Below, in pieces: positions 1 through 12,365 of a stretch of 64,000 nucleotides of DNA. Numbering within the stretch: position 1 is the first letter of the stretch; the number at the start of each line of letters is the position of its first letter. The translations under genes and the position numbers were made by a program. The notes beneath the pieces were generated by a model that was not told where the DNA came from, made no database searches, and saw only the letters and a list, made by a program, of their open reading frames with translations. The stretch comes from Alopecurus myosuroides (lineage: Eukaryota > Streptophyta > Magnoliopsida > Poales > Poaceae). The stretch spans positions 47,749,682-47,813,681 of the forward strand of contig CM054059.1 in assembly GCA_028641055.1 (NCBI GenBank), in the 5' to 3' direction.

Positions 1-195
1 AACTTCCTTCACACCAAACTCAAAGTAATTCTCATTAGAGGGTTAGTGCACAATCAAAAACTCAGATGTTCTCCTTGGACACAAGCATTATTAATAATTT
101 TTAAACATTAGCTACAGCCACTGATGTTTTGTGGAGCAAAGAAATCCACTCAACATAGTAAAAGAGAGAATGCAAGTAAAAAGGCAGAATCTATC
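1..195 (-). mobile_element. LTR retroelement copy 1, internal segment left of the nested Gypsy
   Basis: This stretch aligns with 46022-46230 of copy 2, starting from the shared phrase cttccttcacaccaaac. It is the internal part of the same retroelement that resumes at 12986. The element was split by the Gypsy insertion and continues off the left edge. No coding region is seen in it. Confidence 0.75.
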
Positions 196-811
196 TGTCG
201 TGGTGTTGTCACGGCAAGTGTCCTCATGCAAGAAATAGATTGCGAGGCCATTGCTACTAAGCGAAACTTCGAATGGGTTGAGGTGGAAACGAGAGACGCG
301 AGTTTACCCAGGTTCGGCCCCTCTATCGAGGGTACAACTTACTCCTGCTTTCTTACTATCAGGAAAACAAGTCCCGATTACAAAGGGAGATTTCGGCTCT
401 CGATGTCTCGACTTACTTTGCTATCGACTTAGAACTTGTGTTTCTACGTCCCGGAGTCTCGCCTTATATAGCGGACGAGACCTCCGGGTTACAAGGGAGT
501 CCGGGTCACGCCCGTCCTCGGAGTCCTAGCTTCCTCCGGTTCTTGATCATCTCGGTTCGGCTCTTCTTACGATCCAGCTACTCCTCGGCCGGCCTTGAAC
601 TTCTCTCCGCGCTCCCGGGCTTCCGTGTCTTCCAACCTGGGCCTTGGGCCGGTTCTTCATTCAGCCGGGTTATACTCACCGCAACCCGGCTCTTCCTCAC
701 TTAACCCGGCCCTGTCTAGCATGACCCGGGTCAATCACCTTAAACCGGACGAGACGATTCCCGGTTTATATAGGTGGCCGGTAGGGCTTCCCCTTACCTA
801 TTCCTCCAACA
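196..811 (-). repeat. 3' LTR of the Gypsy element
   Basis: The sequence matches 12366-12980 along its whole length. It starts TGTCG and ends CCAACA. The target repeat CTATC lies immediately outside at 191-195. Confidence 0.95.
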
Positions 812-1195
812 TTATCCCCCAGGTTAACATGAATGTTTAAGTTTCGAACTTAAGAATTTCACATTGAGATTTATCCAGAAACTTTAAATACTAATCTTCT
901 AGTCCAAGAAAAATAACCTCCAGGAATATCTGTTCCGAACCACGGGCTGAGCTCTTTATCTCCAGGATCATATCTTTCCGTTTCTTGTAAAGATAACTCT
1001 CATATTTTGATCTCCCAAATCTCCGGAACCAGAAAGATATTAACCTAGCCCGGATTCTTCTCCACGTAATCGTTCCATTTCTTCAGAAAAAATCTCCTTC
1101 TGTTATCCGATCTTGCTGTACCTTTCCATAAATAATGTAATCTTAAGGGGTTTTGTGCAAAAGTTACCACTTAACCCTAGGGTTTTGACCCCGCC

Positions 1196-1203
1196 TATAA
1201 ATA
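1196..1203 (+). promoter_or_regulatory. TATA box of the antisense gene inside the Gypsy
   Basis: TATAAATA stands about 135 bp before the first ATG (1338) of the plus-strand gene, in a G+C-rich context, followed by a C/T-rich leader. The spacing suits a plant core promoter. That it is active is inference. Confidence 0.6.
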
Positions 1204-1337
1204 GCAGGAGTACGGTCCCCAGGGCTCATTCGCACCCTGCTCTCCCCACTTCATCTTCCTCCTCTGATCTGAGCTCCAGAGCTCTGCTTTCCTTCCAGCA
1301 TCGCCGCGGCCGGAGCTTCGCCGGCGTCCACCTCAAG

Positions 1338-3510
1338 ATGGGAAAGGAGAAGGCCTTAGCGTCCAAGGCCGGCAGACTAGGGAAAAAGAAGAAAGCCGGA
1401 GGGGCTTCCAGCTCTGGCACTGCCGGTTTAGGGAGGAACAAGATGCAATTGAACTAGTGCAAGTCCGAGATGACCCAAGGCCGGCTCACGGAGATGGAGG
1501 ACTCCGGGCTACTACCCAAGGGTTTATCTTGGCGAGCTCCGGGAAATGAGATCCGGCCCGAACCTGGGCCGGGCGAGGTAATAATTTTTTAAGCCCGTAT
1601 TCTCCGCGGGTTTCGCCCACCCGGTTCTCTCTTTTTTCGCCGGCTCTTGGCTAATTATGGCCTCCATCCTCAAGATCTTCCAGCAAATTCCATTTTAAAC
1701 GTCAGCAACTTCGTAGTCCTCTGTGAGGACTACCTCCAAGTAGAGCCAAACTTAGACCTTTTTCTCGAATACTTCTATTGCAACAAACACCCATAGGTAG
1801 CTGGGGTGAACTCATACACTGTGGGGGGTCTCGTTCCAGAGACGAAAGGACATTTCCTACCCAGGTATTCCTCTTGCTAGTCACCCTAAGCTGTGGCAGA
1901 AATCCTACTTCTACATTAAAAGCACCACTCCTGAAGGTGAACAGTCTCTTCTGGGTTACCGTCCTGAACGCTTAGTTTACACTAGCACCATGAACTCCTA
2001 TGCCAAGTCCGCCGATCGAATCAAGATCCGGACTCTCCTAAAACGTGTAACCTCGCTGATAGTTCACGGGCTTACAGGTTTAGATTTAACCAAAACCTGG
2101 GTAGACTGGCGTGTCCAACCCCTCAGTATCAGGAACCGGTTATTCCATGAGTATACCGGTTCAACGTATTCTATGCGATATTCTGAGTCTATAGTTTCTA
2201 AGTATGAGATGACAACCTCCTTGAAACTCCTGGTTGGAGTGAAGCAAGACAAGTTCTTCGAAGTTGGTCTGGAGCCCTTTAGCTCCTCTAACCCGGCTCC
2301 TCCCGTAAGTTTCCATATCTTTGTATGTTTGTATCTTTCATTCTTATGATTGCGCAAGTTCTAACCTCGCCGTTGTTCCGGTTCACAGGATACAGACCCT
2401 TTCTGGGCTACTACAGAAGAACCGGCTTCTCCACCTGAAGATGAAGAATCAGAAGAGCAAAGAGACAATGAGGAAGAGGTTTCTGAATTTGATTCCCTCG
2501 GTTAGTTCCACAACCAATTTGCTGACGCTGATTACTCGCAGGACGAGCAGGCAGAACAGGAAGTTGCCGGGTTAGACAGCGGCCAAGCTGGTGAAGAAGA
2601 AACGGGTCATGAAGTTCCGGATCAGGCCATGCCGGATTTCAACCCCTCTACTCCCATCACCGGTTCCAACTTGGTGGCTGAGAAGGAGTCCCCCGCAGGC
2701 CAGAAGAGGATCCGGAAGGCCGTCGCAAAGGTGTCTATCTCTAGACTGTCAAAAAATCCTTTGAAACCATCCTCACACACACAGAAAACGCTGGAGGATG
2801 AGGAGGGAAGCAAGAGAAGAAGGACCCGGAGCTCTGGCTCCAGCGAGTTAGAAACAGGTTTGCCTGAGAAAACTCCTACTCGCCGGGTCTCCAAAATCCG
2901 GGTTTCGCCCACTGCTTCACAACCCTTAGCCGGACAAATGAGGCCAGAACTGAGTCGTCCTTTTCATTCAGATTCCCCGAACTCAGACTCGTCCCATTTC
3001 AGCAGGGCTAGTGAATTTTCCATCAACTCTGGGTAAGTTAACTTTCCTTCCCTGATTTTTCCACTGCTAATATCTTAATCTTGCAATATAACTCAGAGCT
3101 TTTCCTTTTTCTACAGAACTCAGGCTGTATTAAAGGTAAACCCTGTTTCCTCCGCTGCTCCCTCTGTAAGTGTTGAAGAGAAGAATCTTGAAGAAGTGAA
3201 TGATGAACCGGCCGCTCCATCGCCGGGTCATATGGACGTTATGGCTGAAGAGCATGAAGAAGTGGTGAACCCGGTTGATGATATCCCTAGTAATGATCCT
3301 CCAGTTGAAGAGGCAAATGTTCAGGACCCAGATGTGGTCATAACCGGTTCTCAGGCTGTTGAGGCTACTGGACCGTCCACAGTTCTCTCCAAAGTCACTG
3401 AGGACCTGAAAGTGAAGCCAAAAGACAAGAGACCTACTCCTAGCCTTAACATTGAAGGACAGAGCTTTGACACGCTTATTCAAGAACTTTCTGAAGACCT
3501 TCCACCGTAA
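1338..3510 (+). pseudogene. Antisense gene of the Gypsy, N-terminal part (gypsy-type transposon domain, PF04195-like)
   Basis: The reading frame starts at ATG 1338 with a basic Lys-rich N-terminus and runs to a likely donor GAG|GTAATA at 1577/1578. An in-frame TAG at 1455 interrupts it where relatives usually have Trp. Further plus-strand exons follow: around 1690-1790 a segment reading FVVLCEDYLQVEPNLDLF, typical of the plant putative gypsy-type transposon domain; about 1990-2305 before donor GTAAGT; 2390-3032; and 3118-3510, acidic and low-complexity. Introns are AT-rich with plausible GT/AG borders. Such antisense genes are known from several large grass Gypsy elements. Their function is not known. 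Stops make this copy a likely pseudogene. Confidence 0.7.
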
Positions 3511-3965
3511 CTGAAACTAGAATTATGAGGTAACCTTGATATTCATGACCTGTAGCCCTCAATCTTCTAGTTTATATTGAAAACGTGTTACTGAATAGTC
3601 GTAGACTAAATAGCTTGTAACCTGAATAACTATAACCTGAATAGATGTAACCTGTATAGCTGTAGCCCCCAAGGGTCGGTTTATAATGGAATTATAAACC
3701 GAGACTTACTATGCTTTTGTTCTCAATTTAATTAAAATCGAAGTATTGTAGCCCCCCAAGTGCCGAGTTGCGATCCTGCAGCTAGCCGGGACTTAAACAT
3801 AGGTTATAACCCAATGCTTGAAACTGAAATACTGTAGCCCCCAAGTGCCGGGTTGCGAACCTGGAACAACTCGGGACTTAACTTTTTCTGGAAACTGCAA
3901 CAATTTTACCAGCATCCAGGTTATGATTTTATAAGCTGGATATTTATCAAGTTACGACTAAACCT

Positions 3966-5120
3966 TTGAATAATTTGAATCTTTTGCAGAGTCTTGAATC
4001 CTCCTCTCAAAAGGAAGTTTCAAATTTGAAGAACCTGCTTGCCCAAGAAGCCAAGAAAACTGAGGAAGCCAGGACACGACAGAAAGAGCTAGAAGAGCAA
4101 ATAACTGAGGCAGCCAAGACTTGGTATGTTCTGCAGCGGGATTTTGAAACCCGGGAGAAAACTCTTGTCGCTAGAGCAGAGACTGCTGAGAAGGAACTAG
4201 AGGAGACCCAGACCAAATTTACCAAAGTCAGAGATTTGCTTGGAGATATCACTTGCAGTGTTTTTGGTAAGTTCATCCAGTTTATCATCCCCTTCAATGT
4301 ATTGCATTTCCAATGCTATATTTCCTTTATCTTTTATCAAATAGCTTGGCTCAGATCATAAATTACTTTTTGTAACTTGTAGGCAGAATGCATGGGAACA
4401 ACCTGAAGCTTCCAGATCTGCAACTCAAGGCCTTGTTCATCCTGATCGGGCAGCTATACATTGGAGGTGGAGAATGTATTAAAGCTGTCCGGAACTGGGA
4501 TACTCCTCCCAAAAGTCTTAGCGAAATTCTTGTGGAGCTAACTCAGGTCTCTCAGTGGATAGAAGAGCACAAGCTATCATCCTGTCCCCGCGGAGCCATC
4601 AAGGTCATGTCACTGGCGAAAGCCTATCATACGGAATTGAATCCGGATCTTCTTGCGGGAGGTTTCCCAGAATATAAAGCAGATTTGTCAAAGTATGAGA
4701 AGAAGGACTTCGCCAAGATAGAAAAGGAGTGCCGGTTCTATGCTTGCACTATTGCTGAAAAACTGAAGCTGAAGGACATGTGCCCGGGTTATACTTCGTC
4801 AGGTGAACGAAAAATGCCATTTACTCCTCTAGCTATGGCTGCTGTTCGTCAAGCCCCGCCGAATAGCCGGCTCTCTATAGCCTCCTTATCCGGTGCGCCT
4901 CCAGTCAGTCACTCCTTCTGTTTCTGCTCCACCGCGCCCCTTATATGAATCGGAGAACGTTACTGATGCTCTAGCTCAGCTAGAGTGGAAGTACGTCCCT
5001 GCTGATGAGGTTGAAGAAGCGATCCAAGCCCCAGCTGACCCAGAGACTCAAGACCTAGCTCCTCAAGACTCGGCAATTCAGGACCCGTCCCAGCAGAAGG
5101 GAAAATCTGCCGCGGAATAA
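3966..5120 (+). pseudogene. Antisense gene of the Gypsy, C-terminal part (coiled coil plus conserved domain)
   Basis: The exon at about 3990-4265 encodes a strong Glu/Lys/Leu heptad coiled coil (QKELEEQITEAAKTW, ETAEKELEETQTKF). After an intron ending near 4385 comes a globular segment, about 4388-4830, with the signature LPDLQLKALF and later CPRGAIKVMSLAKAYHTELN. A frameshift near 4890-4950 moves the tail into another frame, which ends at the stop at 5118-5120. The segment lies on the strand opposite to gag-pol and probably belongs to the same transcription unit as 1338-3510. No enzymatic motif was recognised. Confidence 0.65.
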
Positions 5121-5740
5121 CTACACGGTCTCTGCAAGAATAATAATTCGACCCTGTTGGGTCTGTAATAGGCTAGATGAATTTCTTTATTTCTAGTCCT
5201 ATTTTTTGAAAGTGCGTGTGTGCACTTATGCTACAATTTGGTGTGTAATAACCCGGTTTTCCTTTGAGGTCATGCAAAGTATTTCCGGTTTAACATCGTT
5301 TTTGCGGTTTCTTTTATCTGAACATGAAAATTTCCTTGACTTGATTTTTCTTTGCTTTCTAGCTTAGCCGGTTTTTCGCATGATTTATTCTAGTGTGTAC
5401 AACTCTGGGAGTTCAGGGTCATAGTAACCCGGATTGCCGGGTTATAATAAACCGGTGTTGCCGGGTTATATCATGATTGACTCAACCAGGCTTAAACATT
5501 TAGGTCATAAAAGCGCGTGTAAACACTGACTGGCAGGCAAGTATAACCAATATATTTTGGCTTATGCCAGATTCTTGAGATATAGACTGTGCTCTAGCAT
5601 CATCCCCCAAGTAATCATATAGAAATGATATTGTAACTTCATGTCATAGTGATAGGCCAATGAATTTCAATAACTCACATGTTGCTAACATTGCTTCTCA
5701 TTGTCAAAAGATAACATAGTGATTACAATGATCATATGTA
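5121..5740. other. Gypsy internal non-coding stretch between the two convergent genes
   Basis: This separates the end of the plus-strand antisense gene from the end of minus-strand pol. It is AT-rich, with a local repeat of phrases like ccggattgccgggttataa around 5430-5470. No gene was seen. Confidence 0.6.
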
Positions 5741-7964
5741 TAATATAGCCTCAATGGGCTACGTTCCATGGTCTTCCAGTTTCTTCCTCAGATGTTTGTG
5801 ATTTATCAGCATCACGCATATCAATAAGGTAATAGGACCCGTTGTGTAGTTTTTTACTTACTACAAATGGTCCTTCCCATGGAGGACTTCTTCTGAATTA
5901 GTCTCAAAACGAAATCTCCTTCCTGATAACTCCGAGTCTTAACTCTGCGGCTATGATAGCGACGCAGGTCCTGCTAATATATAGTTGACCGAGATGCTGC
6001 AAGGTCACGTGCTTCTTCTAAAGCATCTAGTGACTCTTGACGAGCTAACTCATTCTGGGTTTCCACATAAGCAGTCACTCGTGGTGAATCATGACAAATA
6101 TCACTTGGAAAAACTGCCTCTGCTCCATAGACCAGAAAGAAAGGTGTATAACATGTTGACCTATTTGGAGTAGTTCGTATACTCCATTAAACAGCAGGCA
6201 ACTCTTCGACCCAGCAACTAGCAGTTTTCTCCAATGGAACCTGAAGTTTGGGTTTGATACCTTTAAGTAATTCCTGGTTAGCCCGCTCTGCCTGTCCGTT
6301 AGACTGTGGATGGGCCATAGAAGTAAGGTCTAGCCTTATATGGTTCTGTTCACAAAACTTCTGCATTACTCCTTCTCACAAATTCGTCCCATTATCTGTA
6401 ATATATGTGGGTAGCCAAATCTGAAAATCAGCTTTTTAAAAAACTTGACTGCTGTAACCGCGTCACATTTACTGATTGGTTCCGCTTCTACCCACTTTGT
6501 GAACTTATCGACTGCCACCAGTAGATGAGTCTTTTTATCAGTTGACCTTTTAAAAGGTCCTACCATGTCAAGTCCCCAAACTGCAAAAGGCCAGGTTATG
6601 GGAATCATACGCAAGTCCTGAGCTGGCACGTGATCCTGTCTTGCATACCTTTGACATCCTTCACATGTTTTTACTATATGTTCTGCATTAGCATTCGCGG
6701 TTAACCAGAAAAATCCATGTCTGAAAGCTTTATTAACCAAAGATCTAGAACTTGTGTGATGGCCGCAGTCTCCTGAATGAATTTCTCTTAGAATTTGACA
6801 TCCTTCTTCTGGAGAAACACATCTTTGAAAAATTCCAGTCTCACTTCTCTTGTGTAACTCACCATTTATAATTGTATATGACTTGGATCTTCTTGTAACC
6901 TGGCGAGCGATAACCTCGTCCTGCGGGATCTCACCTCTCGTAAGGTATGCCAAATATGGCCCAGTCCACTCTGGGTTTATGTGCAGGGCCGCTACTAGCT
7001 CTGATTCTGGATCTGGATTTGCTAGGTCTTCTTCTGTTGGGATTTTAACAGATGGGCTATGAATTTCATCCAGAAAAACATTTGGTGGAACTTGCTTTTT
7101 CCGAGAACCTAAACGAGCCAAAGCATCAGCTGCTTCGTTGAGACGTCGATCGATATGATCCACCTGATATCCTTGAAAATGTCCAGCCAGCTGGGTAACT
7201 GCCCGTCTATAAGCTTCCATAACTGGGTCTTTAGAATTCCAGGTTCCTGTAACTTGCTGAGATACCAGATCAGAATCACCCAGACATCGAATCCGGGTTA
7301 TGCTCATTTCTTTCGCAATTCGTAGCCCATGGAGCAAAGCTTCATACTCGGTTGCATTATTAGTGCATTTGAATGAGATTTGCAAGACATAGCGAAACTT
7401 ATCTCCTCGCGGGGATGTTAAAACCACACCAGCTCCTGAACCTTCCAGTTGTCGAGACCCGTCAAAGTGCATAGTCCAATATTTAGTATCTGGTTTATTC
7501 GGTGGAACCTGTAACTGTGTCCAGTCATTTATAAACTCGATCAAATCTTGGGATTTTATTGCAGTCCTTGGCTCATATTTGATATGATAAGGCCCCATCT
7601 CGATGGCCCACTTGGCAACTCTTCCTGTTGCTTCTCTGTTTTGAATAATATCAGATAGAGGCGCTGAACTAACCACGGCAATAGGATGTTCCTGAAAATA
7701 ATGTTTCAATTTACGACTGACCATGAATACTCCGAAGACCAGCTTCTGCCAATGTGGGTAACGCTGTTTAGACTCTATCAAGACCTCGCTTACGTAGTAA
7801 ACCGGCCGTTGAACAAGACCTTCTTTATCTTCTAGCTTACGTTCCACAACTTCCACCGCACTCACTGCCCTGTTATTTGCCGCTATGTATAGCAACATGG
7901 GTTCTTTTTCCTCAGGCGCAGCTAATATAGGTGCGTTGGAAAGTTGTTTTTTCAGGGCCTCCAA
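5740..7964 (-). pseudogene. Gypsy pol: RNase H and integrase
   Basis: The open part, 6366-7964 (532 codons), holds the end of RT and the RT-type RNase H (AANNRAVSAV, then YVSEVL). A second, archaeal-type RNase H domain follows, beginning MHFDGSRQLEGSGAGVVL with acidic residues at FDGS, ATEYEAL and DSDL and ending NEAADALARL. The integrase comes next: the HHCC zinc finger (GHH...CEGCQRY) and the catalytic core start WGLDMVGPF with the first Asp. A stop at 6366 cuts the core. The remaining core and C-terminal part (ILTDNGTNF-like, then SYQEGDFVLRL) can be followed to about 5740 across several stops and frame changes. It acts in replication and insertion of the element, and this copy is dead. 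Confidence 0.88.
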
Positions 7965-7971
7965 TGCCTCA

Positions 7972-8700
7972 TCAGCCTCCTAATTCCACACAAAGGTGTC
8001 TATTTTCTTCAACAATCGGTATAAAGGGTATGGCCTTTTCGCCTAGCTTGCTTATAAACCGGCTCAAGGCAGCAACACAACCTGTCAGCTTCTGAACGTC
8101 CTTCAGGCAAACCGGCTTTGTCAGGTTATGTATGGCCTGAATTTTTTCCGGGTTTGCTTCAATGCCTCTCTCGGAAATAATGAAACGCAATAACTTCCCA
8201 GCTGGTACGCCAAAGACACACTTTGTTGGGTTAAGTTTCATTTGGTACTTGCGCAGATTGGCGAATGTCTCTTCCAAGTCTGAGATCAAAGTGTCACCTT
8301 TGTGTGATTTTATTACTATGTCATCCACATAAGCGTGCACATTCCGCGTGATTTGACTTTCTAAGCACTTCTGGATACACCTTTGATAAGTTGCCCCTGC
8401 ATTTTTCAAACCGAAAGGCATTGACGTATAACAAAACGCTCCAAAGGGAGTAATAAACGACGTCTTCTCTTGATCCTCTTCCTTCATTTTGATAACCTGA
8501 ATAGGCATCCAGAAAACATAGCAGTTCGCAACCGACCGTAGAGTCTATAATCTGGTCAATACGGGGTAACGCGAACGGGTCTTTAGGACATGCTTTGTTC
8601 AGATCTGTGTAGTCTATGCACATTCTCCAGGTTCCGTTTTTCTTGAGAACGAGAACTGGATTAGCTTACCACTTCGGGTGAAACACTTCTACTATAAACC
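7972..8700 (-). pseudogene. Gypsy pol: reverse transcriptase
   Basis: RT motifs are spread over two frames. One frame (8321-8623) carries MCIDYTDLNKACPKDPFALP and FLDAYSGY. The other (7972-8508) carries FGLKNAGATYQR, the catalytic box YVDDIVIKS, and the thumb-side motif LNPTKCVFGV with GIEANPEKIQAI. A frameshift near 8490-8520 separates them, and a stop precedes the RNase H part at 7970. The family makes cDNA of the element. The Asp residues of the active site are intact, but the frame is not. Confidence 0.9.
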
Positions 8701-8903
8701 CTGTTGCAAGTAACCTGGCAATCTATTCTCCTATTGCTTTCCTTCTCTCATCATTGAAACGACGAGGAACTGACGAATAGGTTTCAAATTAGGATTCACA
8801 TTTAAACTGTGCTTAGCAGTTCCCTTGGGACACCTGGCATGTCAGAAGGTTTCCATGCGAAGATATCCCAATTCTCACGGAGGAACTTGATGAGCGCGCT
8901 TTC

Positions 8904-9890
8904 CTATTTTTCTGTCATATGAGCCCCCACGCTGAACTGCTTAGACGAGTCACTGGGGGTAAAGTCCACCAGCTTGGTGTCTTGAGCAGACTTAAATTTT
9001 AACTTGGACTCAGCTGATGGCTTTTTGAGCGAGGTCATGTCTTCTGGATCAACCTGCAGCTTATACAATTTCAACTCCTCTTCAGCGCAAGTTGTTTCTG
9101 CGTAGGTTGCATCGCCTTCCTCACATTCCAGAGCTATGTCTCTGTCTCCATTGACAGTAATATTTCCATTGGGACCTGACATTTTTAGTTTGAGGTAAAC
9201 ATAGCAAGGTCTGGCCATAAACTTGGCATAAGCTGGTCGTCCGAACAGAGCATGGTACGGACTTTTGAATTTTACCACTTCAAATGCTAGCATCTCTGTC
9301 CTGTAATTTTCAAATACCCCAAAAGCAACTTCAAGAAATATTTTTCCGATAGTTTGTGCAGACTTACCAGGTACGATCCCATGAAACACGGTTGACGATT
9401 GTTGAAGTTGTTTCTCTTGCAAGTTCATCCTTTTGAACGTGTCATAGTAAAGTATGTTTATACTGCTGCCTCCATCCATCAGTACCTTATCTAACTTATA
9501 TCCTCCAACTTGTGGAGCCACAACCAGAGCCACTCCACCGGGATTATCAACTCGTGGAGGATGATCAGCTCGACTCCAAGTTATGGGTTGTTCTAACCAG
9601 TTAAGCCATCTAGGAACAGCGGGGGTGACTGTGTTAACAGCACGCTTCTGCACCTTGCGTTCTCTTCTGCAGGAACTGGTGGTGAATACATGATATTGGC
9701 CTGAGCTTAGCTGCTTCGGATTTGTTTGAAAACTGGTATTTCCTCCTTGGTGACTGCTGCCCGGGTTAGTTCCCTGGTGACTCTGACTGTGATGACCCAG
9801 ATTATGATTTCCAGGGTCCCGTGCTGCCAGCTCCGGGATGTCCAACTCCGATGTATCATGGGTTGCCTCCTCCGCTGTTTCCTGGTCCAT
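8904..9890 (-). CDS. Gypsy gag-pol: aspartic protease region
   Basis: This is a 328-codon open frame. The centre reads YKLDKVLMDGGSSINILY, the retropepsin motif (here DGGSS) expected of Gypsy proteases, followed by the hydrophobic segment IGKIFLEVAFG and FGRPAYAKFMARPCYVYLKLKM. The N-terminal third is a His/Gln/Asn-rich linker coming from gag. The frame ends at 8904 before the RT motifs begin, so the polyprotein is broken here. The protease would cleave the Gag-Pol precursor. Confidence 0.85.
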   Translation of the reverse strand: MDQETAEEATHDTSELDIPELAARDPGNHNLGHHSQSHQGTNPGSSHQGGNTSFQTNPKQLSSGQYHVFTTSSCRRERKVQKRAVNTVTPAVPRWLNWLEQPITWSRADHPPRVDNPGGVALVVAPQVGGYKLDKVLMDGGSSINILYYDTFKRMNLQEKQLQQSSTVFHGIVPGKSAQTIGKIFLEVAFGVFENYRTEMLAFEVVKFKSPYHALFGRPAYAKFMARPCYVYLKLKMSGPNGNITVNGDRDIALECEEGDATYAETTCAEEELKLYKLQVDPEDMTSLKKPSAESKLKFKSAQDTKLVDFTPSDSSKQFSVGAHMTEK

Positions 9891-9899
9891 AGTTATTAT

Positions 9900-12365
9900 T
9901 TCCGCTAGGTCTGAAACCCTGCATGATGAAACAATTCTCCCAAGAATGATTTGCTAACTTTCCATTTTTGCTATGTCGAGGGCATGGACCCTTCAGGGCT
10001 GCTGAACCTATGCAAAGCTATTTGGCCTAAAATTTTGATTTCCTCTAAATTTGTTGCCTTGACATTGGTTTCTGTAACCTGTATTCGTGTTAGCTAATAA
10101 ATCTGAAGTCCCATCTCCATTTTTACGCTTGTTATTGTTCTGGTTCTGAGGGTTGTTGTTGCTCTGACTCGGGTTCTGGCTACCCTTGGTTCCAGTCTTC
10201 TTTCCTTTGGCGGATTTCTCGTCATCCGAGTCTGCGTCTTTGGTTTTGTCAGACTCTGCATACTTGGTCATGGCATCCATCAGCTCGTTCATCTCACTTG
10301 CTTATCGCTTAATGCGTCCCAGCTTATGCTTCAAAGGGTCAAACCTGCAATTTCTTTCCAGTGCTATCACAGCTTGTTGAGCAGTGAGTCCGACAGACGA
10401 ATGTATGATCTCTGCAACACGTCGAGACCAATGTTGGGAAGACCCCCTTCTTTCTGGACACGGTTTTCCAGGTCTGTAATAGTCGTTGGTCGTTTACACG
10501 TGCCCTGAAAATTCTTGATGAACTGGTCTTTCAACTCCTGCCAGCTATTGATTGAATTGGCAGGCAAGTTTTTTAACCAAGACTTTGCTGGTCCTTCTAG
10601 CATCACGCTTAAGTATCACGCGCACACCGCATCGCTTACTTCCAATATCTCCATGGTCATCTCATATCCTTCTATCCAGTCTGCAGGCTCCATGCCAGGC
10701 GTATAATTCACAACTCTATGAGGCCCTTTAAAATCAGCTGGTATTCTCTCGTTCCTGATTGCAGGACCGAGGCATTGGATTCCAATCCTACGAGACCCGG
10801 CTTGAGATGGGTTTGAGACCGTGATTTGAGCCGGGTTTTGAACATGACCTGGATTCCTGTTTTCTGGTTCTACAATTCTATGTCATGTATTTAAAACTCC
10901 CGGCGCATAAGATACTGCTTGCCTGGGTGGGTTAGGCTGTTGTCGGTTAGCGTTGCTGGATCCTGTTGGGGATGGAGAATTCCCATGATGACTCTAAGGC
11001 AGAGCTGTCCTACTATGATAGGGTGTCGAGTGTATCTTGTCCTGATTACTGTAATTTAACTGTTGAACCACTGCTGTTTGTAGCATCTCAATAGCCCTCC
11101 GAGCTTCAACTGCCATAGGGTTATTAGGGTCAACTGGGATCTGCGCCAGACTAGTGGTTGTTGCCCAAATATTATCCATCGGATTTTTGAAGTGACCCGG
11201 AGGCGTATGAAACCTTTCTTGAAGGGGCTGTGTTGGGGTCGGCACTGGACTTGGGTTGCCAAGCGGCTGGACGGGTGGCTAGAAACATGCTGGATGGACC
11301 GGAGCGGGGATAACCGGCGGGTTCATGGGGTAACCTGGGCCAGCCGGGTTACGAGTTGCGGGGTTCCCTGCCGGGGGAGTAAACAAATTATGGAGATTAG
11401 TAGGCTCGAGTCCTACCCCGAACTCGTTGTTCAGACGAGTATGATGACGTCTATTCTGTATTGAAGCTAGCTCCCTTTGCCTAAAAGCTAGGTGAATTCC
11501 TTCCCTCTCCAGACGTGTGGCATCCTCTAGAACCTCTAACCGGGCTTTGTTTATGCAGGTAGCTTCCTTCTCGGTTTCTCGACGGGCATGGGTTATTTCC
11601 TGTCGGAGTCTTTCTATCTCCATGTTGCGTTGCTCCAGGTTTTCTGGGGTGATCGGCGTTACCAAAATCTCATTTAATGAATCCATTGCAGCCATCAGCT
11701 CAGGCCTCAGGTTATACGACGCGGGCCTGGTCAAGTCGATCACTGTTTCCCCTGGTCTAGAGTTGGTTGTTCCATGTCCTGTCGACGGTGTCACCACTGG
11801 TCCTCCTGGGGCAACCGTTGGCCCGGTTGGTGTTGTGCATGTAACGCCTAGTGCTCCGAGAACCGGGTTTGAGGTCGAAGCCTCGTTTGTAATCAGGTTT
11901 CCCTCCGAGTCATACCTGGGCTCGGTTGGTCGCGTAGGACCAGCCATGTAGACAGCGGCATGGTGAGTTGCCTCAGTGGAACCTTGTGTATCCAATTCCA
12001 GGTTTCCTCCTAGCCGATCTCCAAATAGCTGGTGGATCGAGCCTGTTTCATCGTGATCGTCATTGTTCCCAACTGAGGACTCCCCATCGGAATCCACTGC
12101 CATGGTCTTCTCAGACACCGAATCTGATAGTTGGTCCGGTTCTGAAGTTGCTGTCCCGACGTACCCAATGAAGACATAGATTTTGCCAAAGGGGACGTGA
12201 AGTCCTGACTCCACGGAGGCGAACTCGGGGCCCCAGGCATCATGATTGTAATAGTTCCCACGTCGGCTCCTCCTGAGCCGGCCTATTGCGAGCTTCTCGA
12301 TCCCAGGTAGTGCTCCTTCCGAAAAGATGACGCTTCCGCGAGCATGCCCCACGGTGGGAGCCAAC
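9900..12365 (-). pseudogene. Gypsy gag
   Basis: A long N-terminal region (11279-12365 as one frame, entering from the LTR side) is acidic and Ser/Thr/Pro-rich, with a predicted coiled coil around LEQRNMEIERLRQEITHA. A second frame, 10994-11245, continues it. The conserved retrotransposon gag core is at 10367-10606 (EGPAKSWLKNLPANSINSW, then LKDQFIKNFQG). Then a Lys/Asn-rich basic stretch (10008-10292) and a Cys/His-containing segment near 9930-10000 resemble a nucleocapsid zinc knuckle. Frame changes between these blocks show decay. Confidence 0.8.
12346..12363 (-). other. Primer-binding site of the Gypsy
   Basis: Read on the minus strand, TGGCTCCCACCGTGGGGC lies two bases inside the 5' LTR. 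It starts with the TGG that pairs with the CCA end of a tRNA. The cognate tRNA could not be named by eye. Confidence 0.7.
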
